Shown one piece after another: positions 1 to 8,322 of a DNA stretch of 64,000 bases; position 1 is the stretch's first letter; each line of letters begins with the position of its first letter. Both the position numbers and the translations under genes were made by a program. Under the pieces are notes generated by a model. It made no database searches. It had not been told where the DNA came from and was given only the letters and a program-made list of their open reading frames with translations. Source of the DNA: Phyllobacterium myrsinacearum (lineage in GTDB: Bacteria; Pseudomonadota; Alphaproteobacteria; Rhizobiales; Rhizobiaceae); NCBI RefSeq assembly GCF_002980555.1, contig NZ_PVBT01000002.1, positions 496,001 through 560,000 on the forward strand, in the 5' to 3' direction.

Positions 1-2
1 CC

Positions 3-575
3 CTTGCGGAACCGGCAATCTTCCAGACGCAGCTGCGCGCGATCCTGCGCGCCGCCGCCGGGCACGATGTGCGGATCATGCTGCCCATGGTCACGCAGGT
101 CGATGAACTGCACGCAGCGCGGCGGGCACTGGACGAGGCGCATGCAGCCCTCGAGACTGCAAAGATCGATCACCGCTGGCCCATCGATCTCGGCATCATG
201 GTGGAAGTACCGGCTACAGCGCTGACGGCCAAACAGTTTGCGCATGCGGCGGATTTCTTTTCCATCGGCACCAATGATCTGACCCAGTACACACTCGCGG
301 CGGAGCGGGGCAATCCACGGCTTGGCGCCTTCGCCGATGCGACCCATCCGGCCGTGCTTTCCCTCATCCGCGACATCGTAGAGGCCGCCGGAGAAACAAA
401 TATTCCGGTTTCCGTCTGCGGCGAAGCCGCAGGCGATGCCGACGCGGCGCTTCTGCTTGTCGCGTGCGGCGTGACCAAGCTCAGCATGGGGGCGGCATCC
501 CTGCCGCGCGTGGCAAAGCGATTGCTTGGAACAGAGATAAACCCGGGCGTGCAGCGTTCCACGAAACGGGCTTGA
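3..575 (+). CDS. PTS phosphoenolpyruvate-protein phosphotransferase (enzyme I), C-terminal fragment
   Basis: This is the C-terminal PEP-binding barrel of enzyme I, which passes phosphate from PEP to HPr in the cytoplasm. The frame is open from the window edge, so the start lies outside. Visible family motifs are MVEVPATAL, the signature DFFSIGTNDLTQYTLA, and VCGEAAGD, whose Cys corresponds to the catalytic cysteine of the E. coli enzyme. The end, GAASLPRVAKRLLG, matches the usual C-terminus, so the 3' end is intact. Whether the full protein is plain PtsI or a multidomain fusion (EIIA-HPr-EI or a GAF-bearing PtsP) cannot be told from this part. The next gene converges with a gap of only 5 bases. 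Confidence 0.93.
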   Translation, partial: LAEPAIFQTQLRAILRAAAGHDVRIMLPMVTQVDELHAARRALDEAHAALETAKIDHRWPIDLGIMVEVPATALTAKQFAHAADFFSIGTNDLTQYTLAAERGNPRLGAFADATHPAVLSLIRDIVEAAGETNIPVSVCGEAAGDADAALLLVACGVTKLSMGAASLPRVAKRLLGTEINPGVQRSTKRA

Positions 576-580
576 ACCGT

Positions 581-2080
581 TCAGTGATGCCCGCCGGAAA
601 CCTGGCTTGTTTCAGGTTTCCGGATGAAGAACGCCGCGACAACGGCACCCAGCGAGATAATCGCTCCGCAGAAAAACGCGATTTTGATGCCACCGGTCGT
701 GGCAGTCAGAATATCGGCTCCGCCCGCAGCAAGGCTCGCCGAACGCAAGGTCATGATGGCGACGAACAGCGCCGTTCCCGCTGCACCGGCCACCTGCTGG
801 GTGGTGCCGATCATGGCGCTGCCATGGGAATAGAGATGCGGCGGCAATGAACCGAGGCTGACCGTGAACAGCGGCGTGAACATGAGCGCGAGGCCGATGC
901 TCAGCGCGATATGCGCGATCAAAAGGACCCAGAACGGCGTGTCCTGCTGGACGAAGACAAGGCCCCACAGCACCAGGCTCAAGACAATGGCGCCGGGGAT
1001 GATCAGCGGCTTCGGTCCATACTTGTCGAAAAGACTGCCGACAGTGGGCGCGCAAAGCCCCATGATCAGGCCGCCCGGCAACATCAGCAATCCGGTTTCC
1101 AGCGTCGAAAGCCCGAGGACGTTCTGCAGATAAAGCGGCAGCAGGATGAAAACGCCGAACATTGACATCATCAGGATCGCCATCATCGCGGTGGAAATGG
1201 CGAACGTCCGTATGGTCAGTGTGCGCAGGTCGAGCAAGGCCCGCTCCTGCTTTTGCAACTGCAACTGGCGCAGGACGAAAACCGCAATGACCACTGCTCC
1301 CAGCACAAGCGGGAACCAGGGCGATACGGCGGGCGTGTGAATCGCGGCTTCACCCAGTCCGCTGAGGCCGTAAACGAAACTGCCGAAACCGATGGCCGAG
1401 AGAAAGACGGAGAGCACGTCGATCGGCGCCTTGATCGGAACCGTTACATTGCGCATGCGCAGGGTGCCGAGGGCCAGCGCCAGCAGTGCAATCGGCAGGA
1501 CCAGCAGAAACAGCCAGCGCCAGTCGAGCGCGGAAAGGATCAGCCCGGAAATGGTCGGTCCGATGGCCGGGGCCACGGAAATGACGATGGAGATATTGCC
1601 CATGGTCTTGCCGCGCGTTTCCGGCGGCACGAGATTCATGATCGTGGTCATGAGCAATGGCATCATTACCGCGGTGCCGGACGCCTGGACAATCCGCCCG
1701 ATGACCAGTTCGGGGAAACCCGGCGCCAGCGCGCATACCAATGTGCCGGTGCTGAACAGCGACATGGCCAGAATGAACACCTGCCGCGTATGCAGCCGCT
1801 GCAGCAGAAAGCCGGTGATGGGGATCACCACGGCCATGGTCAGCATGAATGCCGTGGTCAGCCACTGGGCCGCACTTGCCGTGATTTTCAGATCCGCCAT
1901 CAAATGCGGCAGCGCCACACCCATGATGGTTTCATTGAGAATGACGACAAATGCCGACACCAGGAGCAAGGCAATGACGAGCCTGTTGCGGGCGCTGTGG
2001 TCTTCGGCGGGGGACGCTGATGACGTCTCGTCGGCATAGGTCGAAGTATCGTGGGTCATGGAACTGCCTTGATGTGACAT
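581..2080 (-). CDS. MFS transporter, DHA2 (EmrB/QacA-type) drug exporter family
   Basis: A 499-residue inner-membrane protein of the size and hydrophobic pattern of 14-helix DHA2 exporters (proton-driven multidrug efflux). After a polar N-terminus of about 30 residues, the first helix carries LNETIMGVALPHLM, a form of the family's DxTIVNVALP motif with Asp replaced by Asn. The motif-C-like region ISVAPAIGPTISGLIL follows, typical of antiporters. A second ATG at 2059 has a better ribosome site (AAGG 7 nt upstream) than the ATG at 2080, so the true start may be 21 bases shorter. No membrane-fusion partner is adjacent, so it probably works alone. The substrate is unknown. Confidence 0.88.
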   Translation of the reverse strand: MSHQGSSMTHDTSTYADETSSASPAEDHSARNRLVIALLLVSAFVVILNETIMGVALPHLMADLKITASAAQWLTTAFMLTMAVVIPITGFLLQRLHTRQVFILAMSLFSTGTLVCALAPGFPELVIGRIVQASGTAVMMPLLMTTIMNLVPPETRGKTMGNISIVISVAPAIGPTISGLILSALDWRWLFLLVLPIALLALALGTLRMRNVTVPIKAPIDVLSVFLSAIGFGSFVYGLSGLGEAAIHTPAVSPWFPLVLGAVVIAVFVLRQLQLQKQERALLDLRTLTIRTFAISTAMMAILMMSMFGVFILLPLYLQNVLGLSTLETGLLMLPGGLIMGLCAPTVGSLFDKYGPKPLIIPGAIVLSLVLWGLVFVQQDTPFWVLLIAHIALSIGLALMFTPLFTVSLGSLPPHLYSHGSAMIGTTQQVAGAAGTALFVAIMTLRSASLAAGGADILTATTGGIKIAFFCGAIISLGAVVAAFFIRKPETSQVSGGHH

Positions 2081-2634
2081 GGAATCTGGATGCGTGTGGT
2101 TTGTCCGGAGACAGAAGCGCTTGATGCGTCTCGTCCATGAAGACGAACCACAACGGGAGATTGCGACAGGTGCGATGAATTATTTTGAATTGAACATCGG
2201 CAACGGGAAGCTCAGCATTGAACGAGGCATCTGGAATAAATTCCTTGCGGACTCAAACGCGACTCATGGGCACAAGCATTCTCATTTGATGGCATAAAAT
2301 GCAATGGAACGAATTCTGACAGAAGTACATATTTGATGTCATAGCCGCCGGCGATCGCCATGATTGCGCCAGTGTCCGCTTGGACAAAATGTCGTAGACG
2401 AAATCGTCAAAACATCTTCAATATCATTTTGAAAATGCCGGGCATCCGATTGATTTATCATGGGTGGAATCGCCGCGTGAGCGGCGCGGATCACCCCATG
2501 TGATTTCAATGGGATTCTGCTAGGGATGGGGAGTTTGCTTCATTTGCAAGATGGTTCATAGGAGCGGGTGACACTGGCCTGCGGAATTGCGCATCTGGCG
2601 CTCAAACATTATTGGACAAGCTGAGGAGTCTCCC
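2081..2634. other. Long intergenic region between divergent genes
   Basis: About 550 bases separating the MFS gene from the divergent ureidoglycine aminohydrolase gene. It is more AT-rich than the flanking genes and I found no convincing ORF. It should hold the promoters of both genes. It also contains a strong imperfect stem-loop at 2462-2496, listed separately. A short ORF at 2079-2297 has no coding character that I can support. Confidence 0.6.
2462..2496. other. Strong imperfect stem-loop in the allE upstream region
   Basis: An outer stem GGGTG/CACCC (2462-2466 with 2492-2496) encloses an internal loop and a perfect inner stem CGCCGC/GCGGCG around a GTGA tetraloop. It lies about 140 bases upstream of the aminohydrolase start and is not followed by a T-run, so it does not look like a simple terminator. 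It could be a leader structure, an operator or part of a small RNA; none of these is established. Confidence 0.45.
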
Positions 2635-3474
2635 ATGTCCCGAAACACCTATTATGCACCCCAGGGCGGACACCCCTCGCAAAGTCAGCTGCTGACGGGC
2701 CGTGCCGTATTCACCGAGGCCTATGCCGTTCTGCCGAAGGGGGTGATGCAGGATATCGTCACCAGTGTTCTGCCGTTTTGGGACAAGACCCGGTGCTGGG
2801 TTCTGGCAAGGCCGCTGTCCGGCTTTGCGGAAACCTTCTCGCAATACATCATGGAAGTCGCCCCTGGCGGCGGCAGCGCACGCCCGGAACTGGACCCGGA
2901 TGCGGAAGGGGTGCTGTTCATTGTCGAGGGTGAGTTGCAGCTGACGCTTGCCGGCACGACCCACATCATGCAGCCGGGCGGCTATGCGTTTATCCCGCCC
3001 GCAACCGATTGGTCCGTTGTGAATACAACGGGGACCTTCGTGCGTTTTCACTGGATACGCAAGGCTTACGAAGCCGTTGACGGAATCGACCGGCCCACGC
3101 CGCTTGTGCTCAATGAAAACGACATTGCGCCATCGGTCATGCCGGACACGGACGGCAGGTGGGCGACGACGCGTTTCGTCGATCCGGCCGATGTGCGGCA
3201 CGACATGCACGTGACCATTGTCACGCTGCAGCCGGGCGCCGTTATCCCGTTTGCCGAGACGCACGTCATGGAGCATGGTCTCTATGTGCTGGAAGGCAAG
3301 GCCGTCTATCGTCTCAATCAGGATTGGGTCGAGGTGGAAGCTGGCGACTTCATGTGGCTGCGCGCGTTCTGCCCGCAGGCCTGCTATGCCGGCGGCCCGC
3401 AGCCTTTCCGCTATCTGCTCTACAAGGATGTCAACCGCCACATGAAACTGTCGCTGCATCCCGGGCAGCGCTGA
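2635..3474 (+). CDS. allE: (S)-ureidoglycine aminohydrolase (bicupin)
   Basis: A 279-residue double-cupin protein matching the (S)-ureidoglycine aminohydrolase (UGHY/AllE/YlbA) family. That enzyme releases ammonia from ureidoglycine to give ureidoglycolate in allantoin breakdown and needs Mn2+. Two cupin repeats are visible: VLFIVEGELQLTLAGTTHIM with its PGGYAFIPP turn, and ETHVMEHGLYVLEGKAVYRL with EAGDFMWLRAFCPQACY. The ATG at 2635 is preferred because GAGGAG ends 6 nt upstream; the frame extends 16 codons further without a ribosome site. No other allantoin or purine gene is nearby, so it is probably a dispersed member of that pathway. It ends at a bidirectional terminator. Confidence 0.9.
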   Translation: MSRNTYYAPQGGHPSQSQLLTGRAVFTEAYAVLPKGVMQDIVTSVLPFWDKTRCWVLARPLSGFAETFSQYIMEVAPGGGSARPELDPDAEGVLFIVEGELQLTLAGTTHIMQPGGYAFIPPATDWSVVNTTGTFVRFHWIRKAYEAVDGIDRPTPLVLNENDIAPSVMPDTDGRWATTRFVDPADVRHDMHVTIVTLQPGAVIPFAETHVMEHGLYVLEGKAVYRLNQDWVEVEAGDFMWLRAFCPQACYAGGPQPFRYLLYKDVNRHMKLSLHPGQR

Positions 3475-3497
3475 CGCAAAGGCGAATAGAATAGTGG

Positions 3498-3521
3498 CCG
3501 GACACCGGAAAGCGTGTCCGG
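3498..3521. terminator. Bidirectional terminator-like hairpin
   Basis: A perfect 8-bp stem, CCGGACAC (3498-3505) with GTGTCCGG (3514-3521), around an 8-nt loop. It sits exactly between the converging allE gene and the small membrane-protein gene whose stop codon begins at 3522. A short T-rich stretch follows on the plus strand. Confidence 0.65.
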
Positions 3522-3743
3522 TTATGGCCGCCGCGAGCGGACGGCTGCTGCCGTTGTGACGATAATCAGCGTTGCCAGGCATCCCGCTAGAAACAGATAT
3601 CCGGCAATGGCGGGATCGAGGGCAGGCACCCACCGGATGATGGCGGCCGTCGCTGCCACCACGGCGCAGGTGGCCGCTGTCAGCTTGGCATCGCCGAGGA
3701 ACATCTTGTAAAGTTCCGCAAGCACTTCCTTCAGAATGTTCAT
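3522..3743 (-). CDS. Small two-helix membrane protein, partner of the FTR1-like protein
   Basis: A 73-residue protein with an amphipathic start (NILKEVLAELYKMFLGDAK) and two predicted membrane helices, roughly residues 22-40 and 47-66, ending in an Arg-rich tail. Its ATG overlaps the stop of the upstream gene (ATGA at 3740-3743) and an AGGAGA sequence lies just upstream, so the two are probably translationally coupled. I do not recognise a named family. The coupling suggests a small accessory subunit of the larger membrane protein. The in-frame extension to 3986 is not supported because it would run through that upstream gene. Confidence 0.7.
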   Translation of the reverse strand: MNILKEVLAELYKMFLGDAKLTAATCAVVAATAAIIRWVPALDPAIAGYLFLAGCLATLIIVTTAAAVRSRRP

Positions 3744-4495
3744 CGGGAAATCTCCTGCTTCCTTGTGCCAAGGATATAGGCCATCGCGATTCCCGTCAGC
3801 AGGAAGAGGGCGGCAAAGAGAAGCAATGTCAGGTCCTGTCCCGGCCAGGCGATGCCCAGGCCTTCTCCGGTCCAGAACACGCCAAAGGAGGAGAGCATGA
3901 CCCCGACGCCGAACTTCATGGTGTTTTCCGGGACACGCGACAGCGGTTTGTGGACGATGGCGCCCACCAGCAAGACGAGCACGCACGCTGCCAGTGCGCC
4001 AAGCGCCGCTGGGCCGACAAGGCCGCGGCCGGAGCCGACGGCGATCACGATGAACACGACTTCGAGTCCCTCAAGAAGAATGGCCTTGAAGGCTGTTATA
4101 CCCGCGATCCAGTCAAGTGAAGCGCCACGCGTCTGTGCCTCCTGGTCGAGATTGGCCTTTTCCGCCTGAAATGCGGCAAGCTCGTCGTGCAGGGGAACAA
4201 TGCCTGCCGAGCGGAGGATGGCCTTGCGCAGCCAGCCCATGCCGAACAGCAGCAGCAGAACGCCGATGACCAGCTGCAGGCCGTGCAGCGGAACCTGATC
4301 GAGCAGCGGTCCCAGACCGGCGACGATGATTGCAAGGACCGCCAGCCCCGCAAGGGTGCCGGCGATGGCGGGACGCCAGCCCCTGAGGACACCCACCGCC
4401 AAGACGATGGTGAACGCCTCAACGACCTCGACAACGGAGGCCAGGAAGGCCGCGCCGATTGCTGGTCCCGCAATGCTCCACGAGATACTGTCCAT
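3740..4495 (-). CDS. FTR1-like polytopic membrane protein (COG4280 type)
   Basis: A 251-residue protein with about seven hydrophobic helices. Two helices carry glutamate clusters, SVVEVVEAFTIVLAVG near residue 20 and LLEGLEVVFIVIAVG near residue 140. They resemble the REGLE motifs of the iron permease FTR1/EfeU, and I read it as the predicted membrane protein family COG4280. A metal or cation transport role is inferred from these motifs only. The middle loop (about residues 95-130) is polar and helical. ATG 4495 is preferred over upstream in-frame codons because those lie in the operator region. It is transcribed divergently from an RpiR-type regulator that probably controls it. Confidence 0.7.
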   Translation of the reverse strand: MDSISWSIAGPAIGAAFLASVVEVVEAFTIVLAVGVLRGWRPAIAGTLAGLAVLAIIVAGLGPLLDQVPLHGLQLVIGVLLLLFGMGWLRKAILRSAGIVPLHDELAAFQAEKANLDQEAQTRGASLDWIAGITAFKAILLEGLEVVFIVIAVGSGRGLVGPAALGALAACVLVLLVGAIVHKPLSRVPENTMKFGVGVMLSSFGVFWTGEGLGIAWPGQDLTLLLFAALFLLTGIAMAYILGTRKQEISR

Positions 4496-4514
4496 GATGA
4501 TGAGTCGCTTGGTT

Positions 4515-4551
4515 GTATTTACTACATTGCGTGTGATAATGTAGTAAATAC
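4515..4551. promoter_or_regulatory. Perfect 14-bp inverted repeat, probable RpiR operator
   Basis: GTATTTACTACATT (4515-4528) and its exact reverse complement AATGTAGTAAATAC (4538-4551) are separated by 9 bases, in the short gap between the divergent FTR1-like gene and the RpiR-type gene. Each arm with its flank also resembles a TGTARTWWW-type RpiR/HexR half-palindrome (TGTAGTAAATACGACA). The location implies control of both genes, including autoregulation. Confidence 0.75.
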
Positions 4552-4571
4552 GACAAATGTCAATGGAGGAC

Positions 4572-5546
4572 ATGGTGTCTGGAGCACGTTCCATCTTTCC
4601 ACCGGTCCATGGCAGCTCTCTTGCGCTGAGCCAGACGGAACGGCGGGTTGCAACCTATTTCGCCGCAAACAGGCATCAGGTGCTGGTTATGTCTGCGATG
4701 GAACTTGCCAGAACGCTGGGAACCAGTGATGCGACCATCATCCGCACCGCCAAGGCTGTCGGCTTCGACGGGCTTGATGCTTTGCGCCGGGCCATTGCCG
4801 ATGATTTGAAGACACAGGACAATCCGGCAGAGCGGATCACCCAGACCATCAGGGAAACCGGGGGCGATCTGAAACGGGCGTTCGAGGACACGCAAAGGGC
4901 ACAGATCCAGGCGATCGAAGCAATCAGCGCGAATGTACCGGCGGATGATTACGCTGCGCTGGTGACAAGACTGGCTGGCGCCCGCGAGATCGTCATCTTT
5001 GGCATCGGCCCCACGAGCGCGCTTGCCGTCTACTTCGCGACCCAGCTGACGCGGTTTGGCTTGCGGGCGCGCGCGGTGACGGCAACAGGCCTTCTGCTGG
5101 CCGATCAGCTCCTGCCGATGGAGAAGGGCGATCTGCTTTTCATCATGGCCTATGGGCGGGTCTATTCGGAACTTGACGTGCTTGTCGACCATGCCAGCCG
5201 CGTCAATGCCGGAAAAATACTGGTGACGGATACGCTGGAAAGCCAGCTGGGGCCAAGAGTTGACATGACGCTCACGATCCCGCGCGGAAAGACCGATGCC
5301 TTCAGCATGCACACGGCAACGCTGGCATTCATCGAGATGATCATCGTCGGCCTTGCCACCTTTCAGCCAAAGGCGGCGATTGAAAAGCTCGAACTTCTCA
5401 ATCTGCTGCGTTCAGAACTGGCCGGAGACGATGTCAGGCTTATGCACCGTCTCCACAAAGGCGGTAGATCAGGCAAACATCGCGACGCCAAGCAGGACAA
5501 GCCCGAACAGAATGCGGTAGATCGCGAAAGCGGTGAAGCGGTTTGA
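4572..5546 (+). CDS. RpiR/MurR-family transcriptional regulator with SIS domain
   Basis: A 324-residue regulator. The N-terminal HTH of RpiR type is visible in LSQTERRVATYFAANRHQ and MSAMELARTLGTSDATIIRT. The central SIS (sugar isomerase) effector domain includes AREIVIFGIGPTSALAVYFATQL and LLFIMAYGRVYSELDVLVDHA. SIS domains usually bind phosphosugars; the effector here is unknown. Start choice is uncertain: in-frame ATGs occur at 4557, 4563 and 4572, and a GGAGG at 4565-4569 would best serve ATG 4572 or the GTG at 4575. The last 26 codons overlap the converging uppP gene and look like run-through, not conserved protein. Confidence 0.85.
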   Translation: MVSGARSIFPPVHGSSLALSQTERRVATYFAANRHQVLVMSAMELARTLGTSDATIIRTAKAVGFDGLDALRRAIADDLKTQDNPAERITQTIRETGGDLKRAFEDTQRAQIQAIEAISANVPADDYAALVTRLAGAREIVIFGIGPTSALAVYFATQLTRFGLRARAVTATGLLLADQLLPMEKGDLLFIMAYGRVYSELDVLVDHASRVNAGKILVTDTLESQLGPRVDMTLTIPRGKTDAFSMHTATLAFIEMIIVGLATFQPKAAIEKLELLNLLRSELAGDDVRLMHRLHKGGRSGKHRDAKQDKPEQNAVDRESGEAV

Positions 5547-6254
5547 ACGGATGTAGTTGAGCAGCCATTTGACTGCGATGAATGCGGTGATGGTCGACAC
5601 GACAAAGGCTATGCCCAGGGCGCCCCAGTCCTCATTGCCGCCGCCGGTTTTCCACTGGCCGTACAATTCGTAGGCGCTGGCCGCATACATCGTTGGAATG
5701 CCGACGAGAAATGCAAATTCGGTTGCCGCGGCCCGATTGCTGGTGCCGGCGAGCATGGCAATGAAAATGGTGGCGGCTGACCGCGAGGTGCCGGGGAATA
5801 TGCCGGCCACGATTTGCGCGATACCGACGAGAATGGCAACCAGCCATGTTACCTCGGTCCGATCAGGCTGTTTTGCAGCAAGCCATTCGGCCACCAGCAT
5901 CCACAGGCCGCCAATGATCAACGCCCACGCGACCGGCTGCAGGGTCTCCGGCAGTTTGAAGCCCAGCTTCTTGGCGATGAGCCCCAAAGCGGCGGTTATC
6001 AGAAACGCCAGAAGCAGCTTGCCGACATAGGCGCGGTTTTCCGGCAGATGCAGGCCGAAGGCGAGGGACCATATCCGCCGCCAGTAAACGATCGTCACCG
6101 CCAGTATGGCACCGGCCTGAATGACGATATTGAACAGATCGGACCTTTGCCCCAGCCAATGCTCGGCGATCAGAAGATGGCCGGTGCTGGAAATCGGGAG
6201 AAACTCCGTGATGCCTTCAATAATTCCCAGGATGACCGAATTGAGAATATCCAT
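5469..6254 (-). CDS. uppP: Undecaprenyl-diphosphatase (BacA/UppP)
   Basis: A 261-residue inner-membrane enzyme that dephosphorylates undecaprenyl pyrophosphate to recycle the lipid carrier for peptidoglycan and polysaccharide export. Diagnostic motifs are GIIEGITEFLPISSTGHL at residues 9-26 and GIFPGTSRSAATI in the second repeat, containing the catalytic Glu-rich and PGxSRS elements. Length is normal for the family. It lies 23 bases below the dual-specificity phosphatase gene in the same direction and is probably the last gene of the two-component operon. Its 3' end overlaps the converging RpiR gene by 78 bases. Confidence 0.95.
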   Translation of the reverse strand: MDILNSVILGIIEGITEFLPISSTGHLLIAEHWLGQRSDLFNIVIQAGAILAVTIVYWRRIWSLAFGLHLPENRAYVGKLLLAFLITAALGLIAKKLGFKLPETLQPVAWALIIGGLWMLVAEWLAAKQPDRTEVTWLVAILVGIAQIVAGIFPGTSRSAATIFIAMLAGTSNRAAATEFAFLVGIPTMYAASAYELYGQWKTGGGNEDWGALGIAFVVSTITAFIAVKWLLNYIRSNRFTAFAIYRILFGLVLLGVAMFA

Positions 6255-6277
6255 TTTGCGCGCCTAGAGATGAGGGG

Positions 6278-6877
6278 TTACGAATCGGGGAAACCAAGCC
6301 AAGGTTCAAGTTTTTCGAACGTGATGTCCATCGCATAGGCAGGATTGCCCCACACCGAGAAGTGACCGAACAGCGGAGAAAACTGCGATTCCGCGTGTTC
6401 TTCACCGCCGTGCGAGATTGCCGCGATGTAGAGAGCCGCGGCCAGCCCGGTCCGGTCGGCCCCGCCTTCGCAATGGATCAGCACCGGCTTTTCGGCCTGC
6501 TTCATCACGGCGAGCAAAGCTGCGGCGTCATCCTGCGAGAGGACTTCCCGCGACGACATGCGAAAATCGACATGCTTGACCCCAAGATCTCTCGCGGCCA
6601 GCACTTCCTTGTCATACCAGCCGGTGCCGGTATTTTCGCCGCGCAGATTGATGATGGTCTTGATGCCATAGGTCTTTTGATAGAAGGCGATCTGTGAGGG
6701 TGTCGGCTGGGCCGATCTGTATAGTTCGCCAGGGATGGTTGCATGGAAATTGCCCTGCCAGCGCATGGTGCCGTAATAGCCGCCGGCGCCCAGCACTGCG
6801 ACAAGCAGCGCCGCGCCGCTGCCTTTGAGAATCTTTCGCCAACTGCCGCGACGAGCCGACTGCGTGCGTTGCTTCAT
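6278..6877 (-). CDS. Membrane-anchored dual-specificity/tyrosine phosphatase-like protein
   Basis: A 199-residue protein with a basic N-terminus, one membrane helix at about residues 19-37 and an exported phosphatase domain. The P-loop HCEGGADRTG fits the Cys-(X)5-Arg active site of dual-specificity phosphatases, and INLRGE upstream is the usual WPD-loop-preceding strand. The ATG overlaps the histidine kinase stop (ATGA, 6874-6877) and uppP follows, so it belongs to an envelope two-component operon. A periplasmic lipid or sugar phosphate is a more natural substrate than a protein at this location, but that is inference. Confidence 0.82.
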   Translation of the reverse strand: MKQRTQSARRGSWRKILKGSGAALLVAVLGAGGYYGTMRWQGNFHATIPGELYRSAQPTPSQIAFYQKTYGIKTIINLRGENTGTGWYDKEVLAARDLGVKHVDFRMSSREVLSQDDAAALLAVMKQAEKPVLIHCEGGADRTGLAAALYIAAISHGGEEHAESQFSPLFGHFSVWGNPAYAMDITFEKLEPWLGFPDS

Positions 6878-8322
6878 TGGCCGGTGTTCTCCGCAGGTGG
6901 GTTTGACATGAATGATGGCTTTGCGCGCGCCGTAGTCGCAGCCAGATCAGGGCGGTTATAAGGCGAAACAACCGGGAACGACAATTTTACCCGCAGACCC
7001 GGCGCATTGTCTTCCAGTTCAATGCCGGCGTGGTGGAGATCGAGAATAGCCTTGACCAGGCTCAACCCCAGTCCGGTGCCCGGTGTTGTCCGGCTCTTAT
7101 CGAGACGGTAAAGCCGCTGGAAGACCTTGCTGCGTTCTTCAACCGGGATTCCAGGACCATTGTCGGCAACGCTGACATTGATCGTGGCGTCTGAATGGGT
7201 TGCATTGATCCAGATTTTCGCGCCCTCCGGGCTGTGGCGTATCGAATTTTCAATCAGATTGGCGAAGAGCTGGATCAGCAGCTCGCGGTCGCCCGTCATC
7301 ACAAATGCAACATCCGGTTCAAGCGATAGCTGCAATTGCTGTTTTCGATCATCGGCCACATCCGCGTAAACCTCCAGGATCGTTTCAAGACATTCCCGCA
7401 GGTCAACCTCGGAGAACCGTGACCGCCGCGATCCGGCCTCGATCTGCGCGATGCGCAGGAGGGCATCAAAGGTCGCGTTGATATGATGGCTTTCGTCCTG
7501 CGCCCGCTTGAGATCGGCGACAATCGACGATCCCTGGCCTGCCTTGTCGATGGCCTGGCTGATTGTCAGGGACAGTCTGTTGAGGGGTGTCTTGAGATCG
7601 TGGGCGATGTCTGTGCTGACCTGGCGCATGCCTTCCACCAGCGAACTGACCCGCCCGAGGGCCTGATTAACCTGGTCCGAGAGACGGTCGATATCGTCGC
7701 CGTTCCCGACCAGCGGAATGCGCACATCGAGCTTGCCGGAGCCGACCTTGCGCATGGTCGATGCTACCGTTTCCAACCGCTTCTGCACGCGCGATGCCAG
7801 AAAAACACCGCCCGCCGCCGCAAGGACCAAAACCATGACGCTGGCCCAGGCGAAACTGATGAAAACAATCCGCAGAAACTCTTCGTTTTCCCTGAAACTC
7901 ATTCCGACAACCAGCGGCTGCTTGTCCACCTGGCCGGAATAGACGCGATAGGGTTCGTCATTGGCCAAGCCCAGCCGTGCCCCCTCAACCGTCGACCAGC
8001 CGGAAGGTACATCCGCCGTCTCTATGTTGCCTGCCAGGCGCTGTCCGTCCTTTGACGACAACAGGAAGACGCGGCCGAGGCCCGAAGACGACAGGACATG
8101 GCTGGTGACCGTCTCGGACAGTTCGGAGGCATCGCCCTCTCCATAGGACGCGGTCAGAATCGCATAGGTATCCTGGATGGTCTGGTCCAGATGGTCGGCA
8201 AGTTCCCGTTTGAGCAGTTGAAAGGTGATGAAGCCCGCCACCACAAACGACATGATGAAGAGCGTGGCAAAGATGATGGCCAGCCGGAACGGCGTGCTTT
8301 TGAGAAGGTCAATGCGGCGCAT
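6874..8322 (-). CDS. Sensor histidine kinase (HAMP, HisKA, HATPase)
   Basis: A 482-residue EnvZ-type kinase. Helices at about residues 12-34 and 166-187 bracket a periplasmic sensor domain of about 130 residues. A HAMP linker follows, then the H-box STDIAHDLKTPLNRL, an N-box FANLIENSIRHS, G1 DNGPGIP and G2 GTGLGLSL. The tail of about 30 residues past the ATPase domain is polar and unrecognised. Start ATG 8322 overlaps the response regulator stop by 14 nt; the in-frame extension to 8436 would run into that gene. The Asp after the phosphoacceptor His (HDLKTP, not HELRTP) is typical of the QseC/PhoQ-like subgroup. Signal unknown. Confidence 0.92.
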   Translation of the reverse strand: MRRIDLLKSTPFRLAIIFATLFIMSFVVAGFITFQLLKRELADHLDQTIQDTYAILTASYGEGDASELSETVTSHVLSSSGLGRVFLLSSKDGQRLAGNIETADVPSGWSTVEGARLGLANDEPYRVYSGQVDKQPLVVGMSFRENEEFLRIVFISFAWASVMVLVLAAAGGVFLASRVQKRLETVASTMRKVGSGKLDVRIPLVGNGDDIDRLSDQVNQALGRVSSLVEGMRQVSTDIAHDLKTPLNRLSLTISQAIDKAGQGSSIVADLKRAQDESHHINATFDALLRIAQIEAGSRRSRFSEVDLRECLETILEVYADVADDRKQQLQLSLEPDVAFVMTGDRELLIQLFANLIENSIRHSPEGAKIWINATHSDATINVSVADNGPGIPVEERSKVFQRLYRLDKSRTTPGTGLGLSLVKAILDLHHAGIELEDNAPGLRVKLSFPVVSPYNRPDLAATTARAKPSFMSNPPAENTGQ

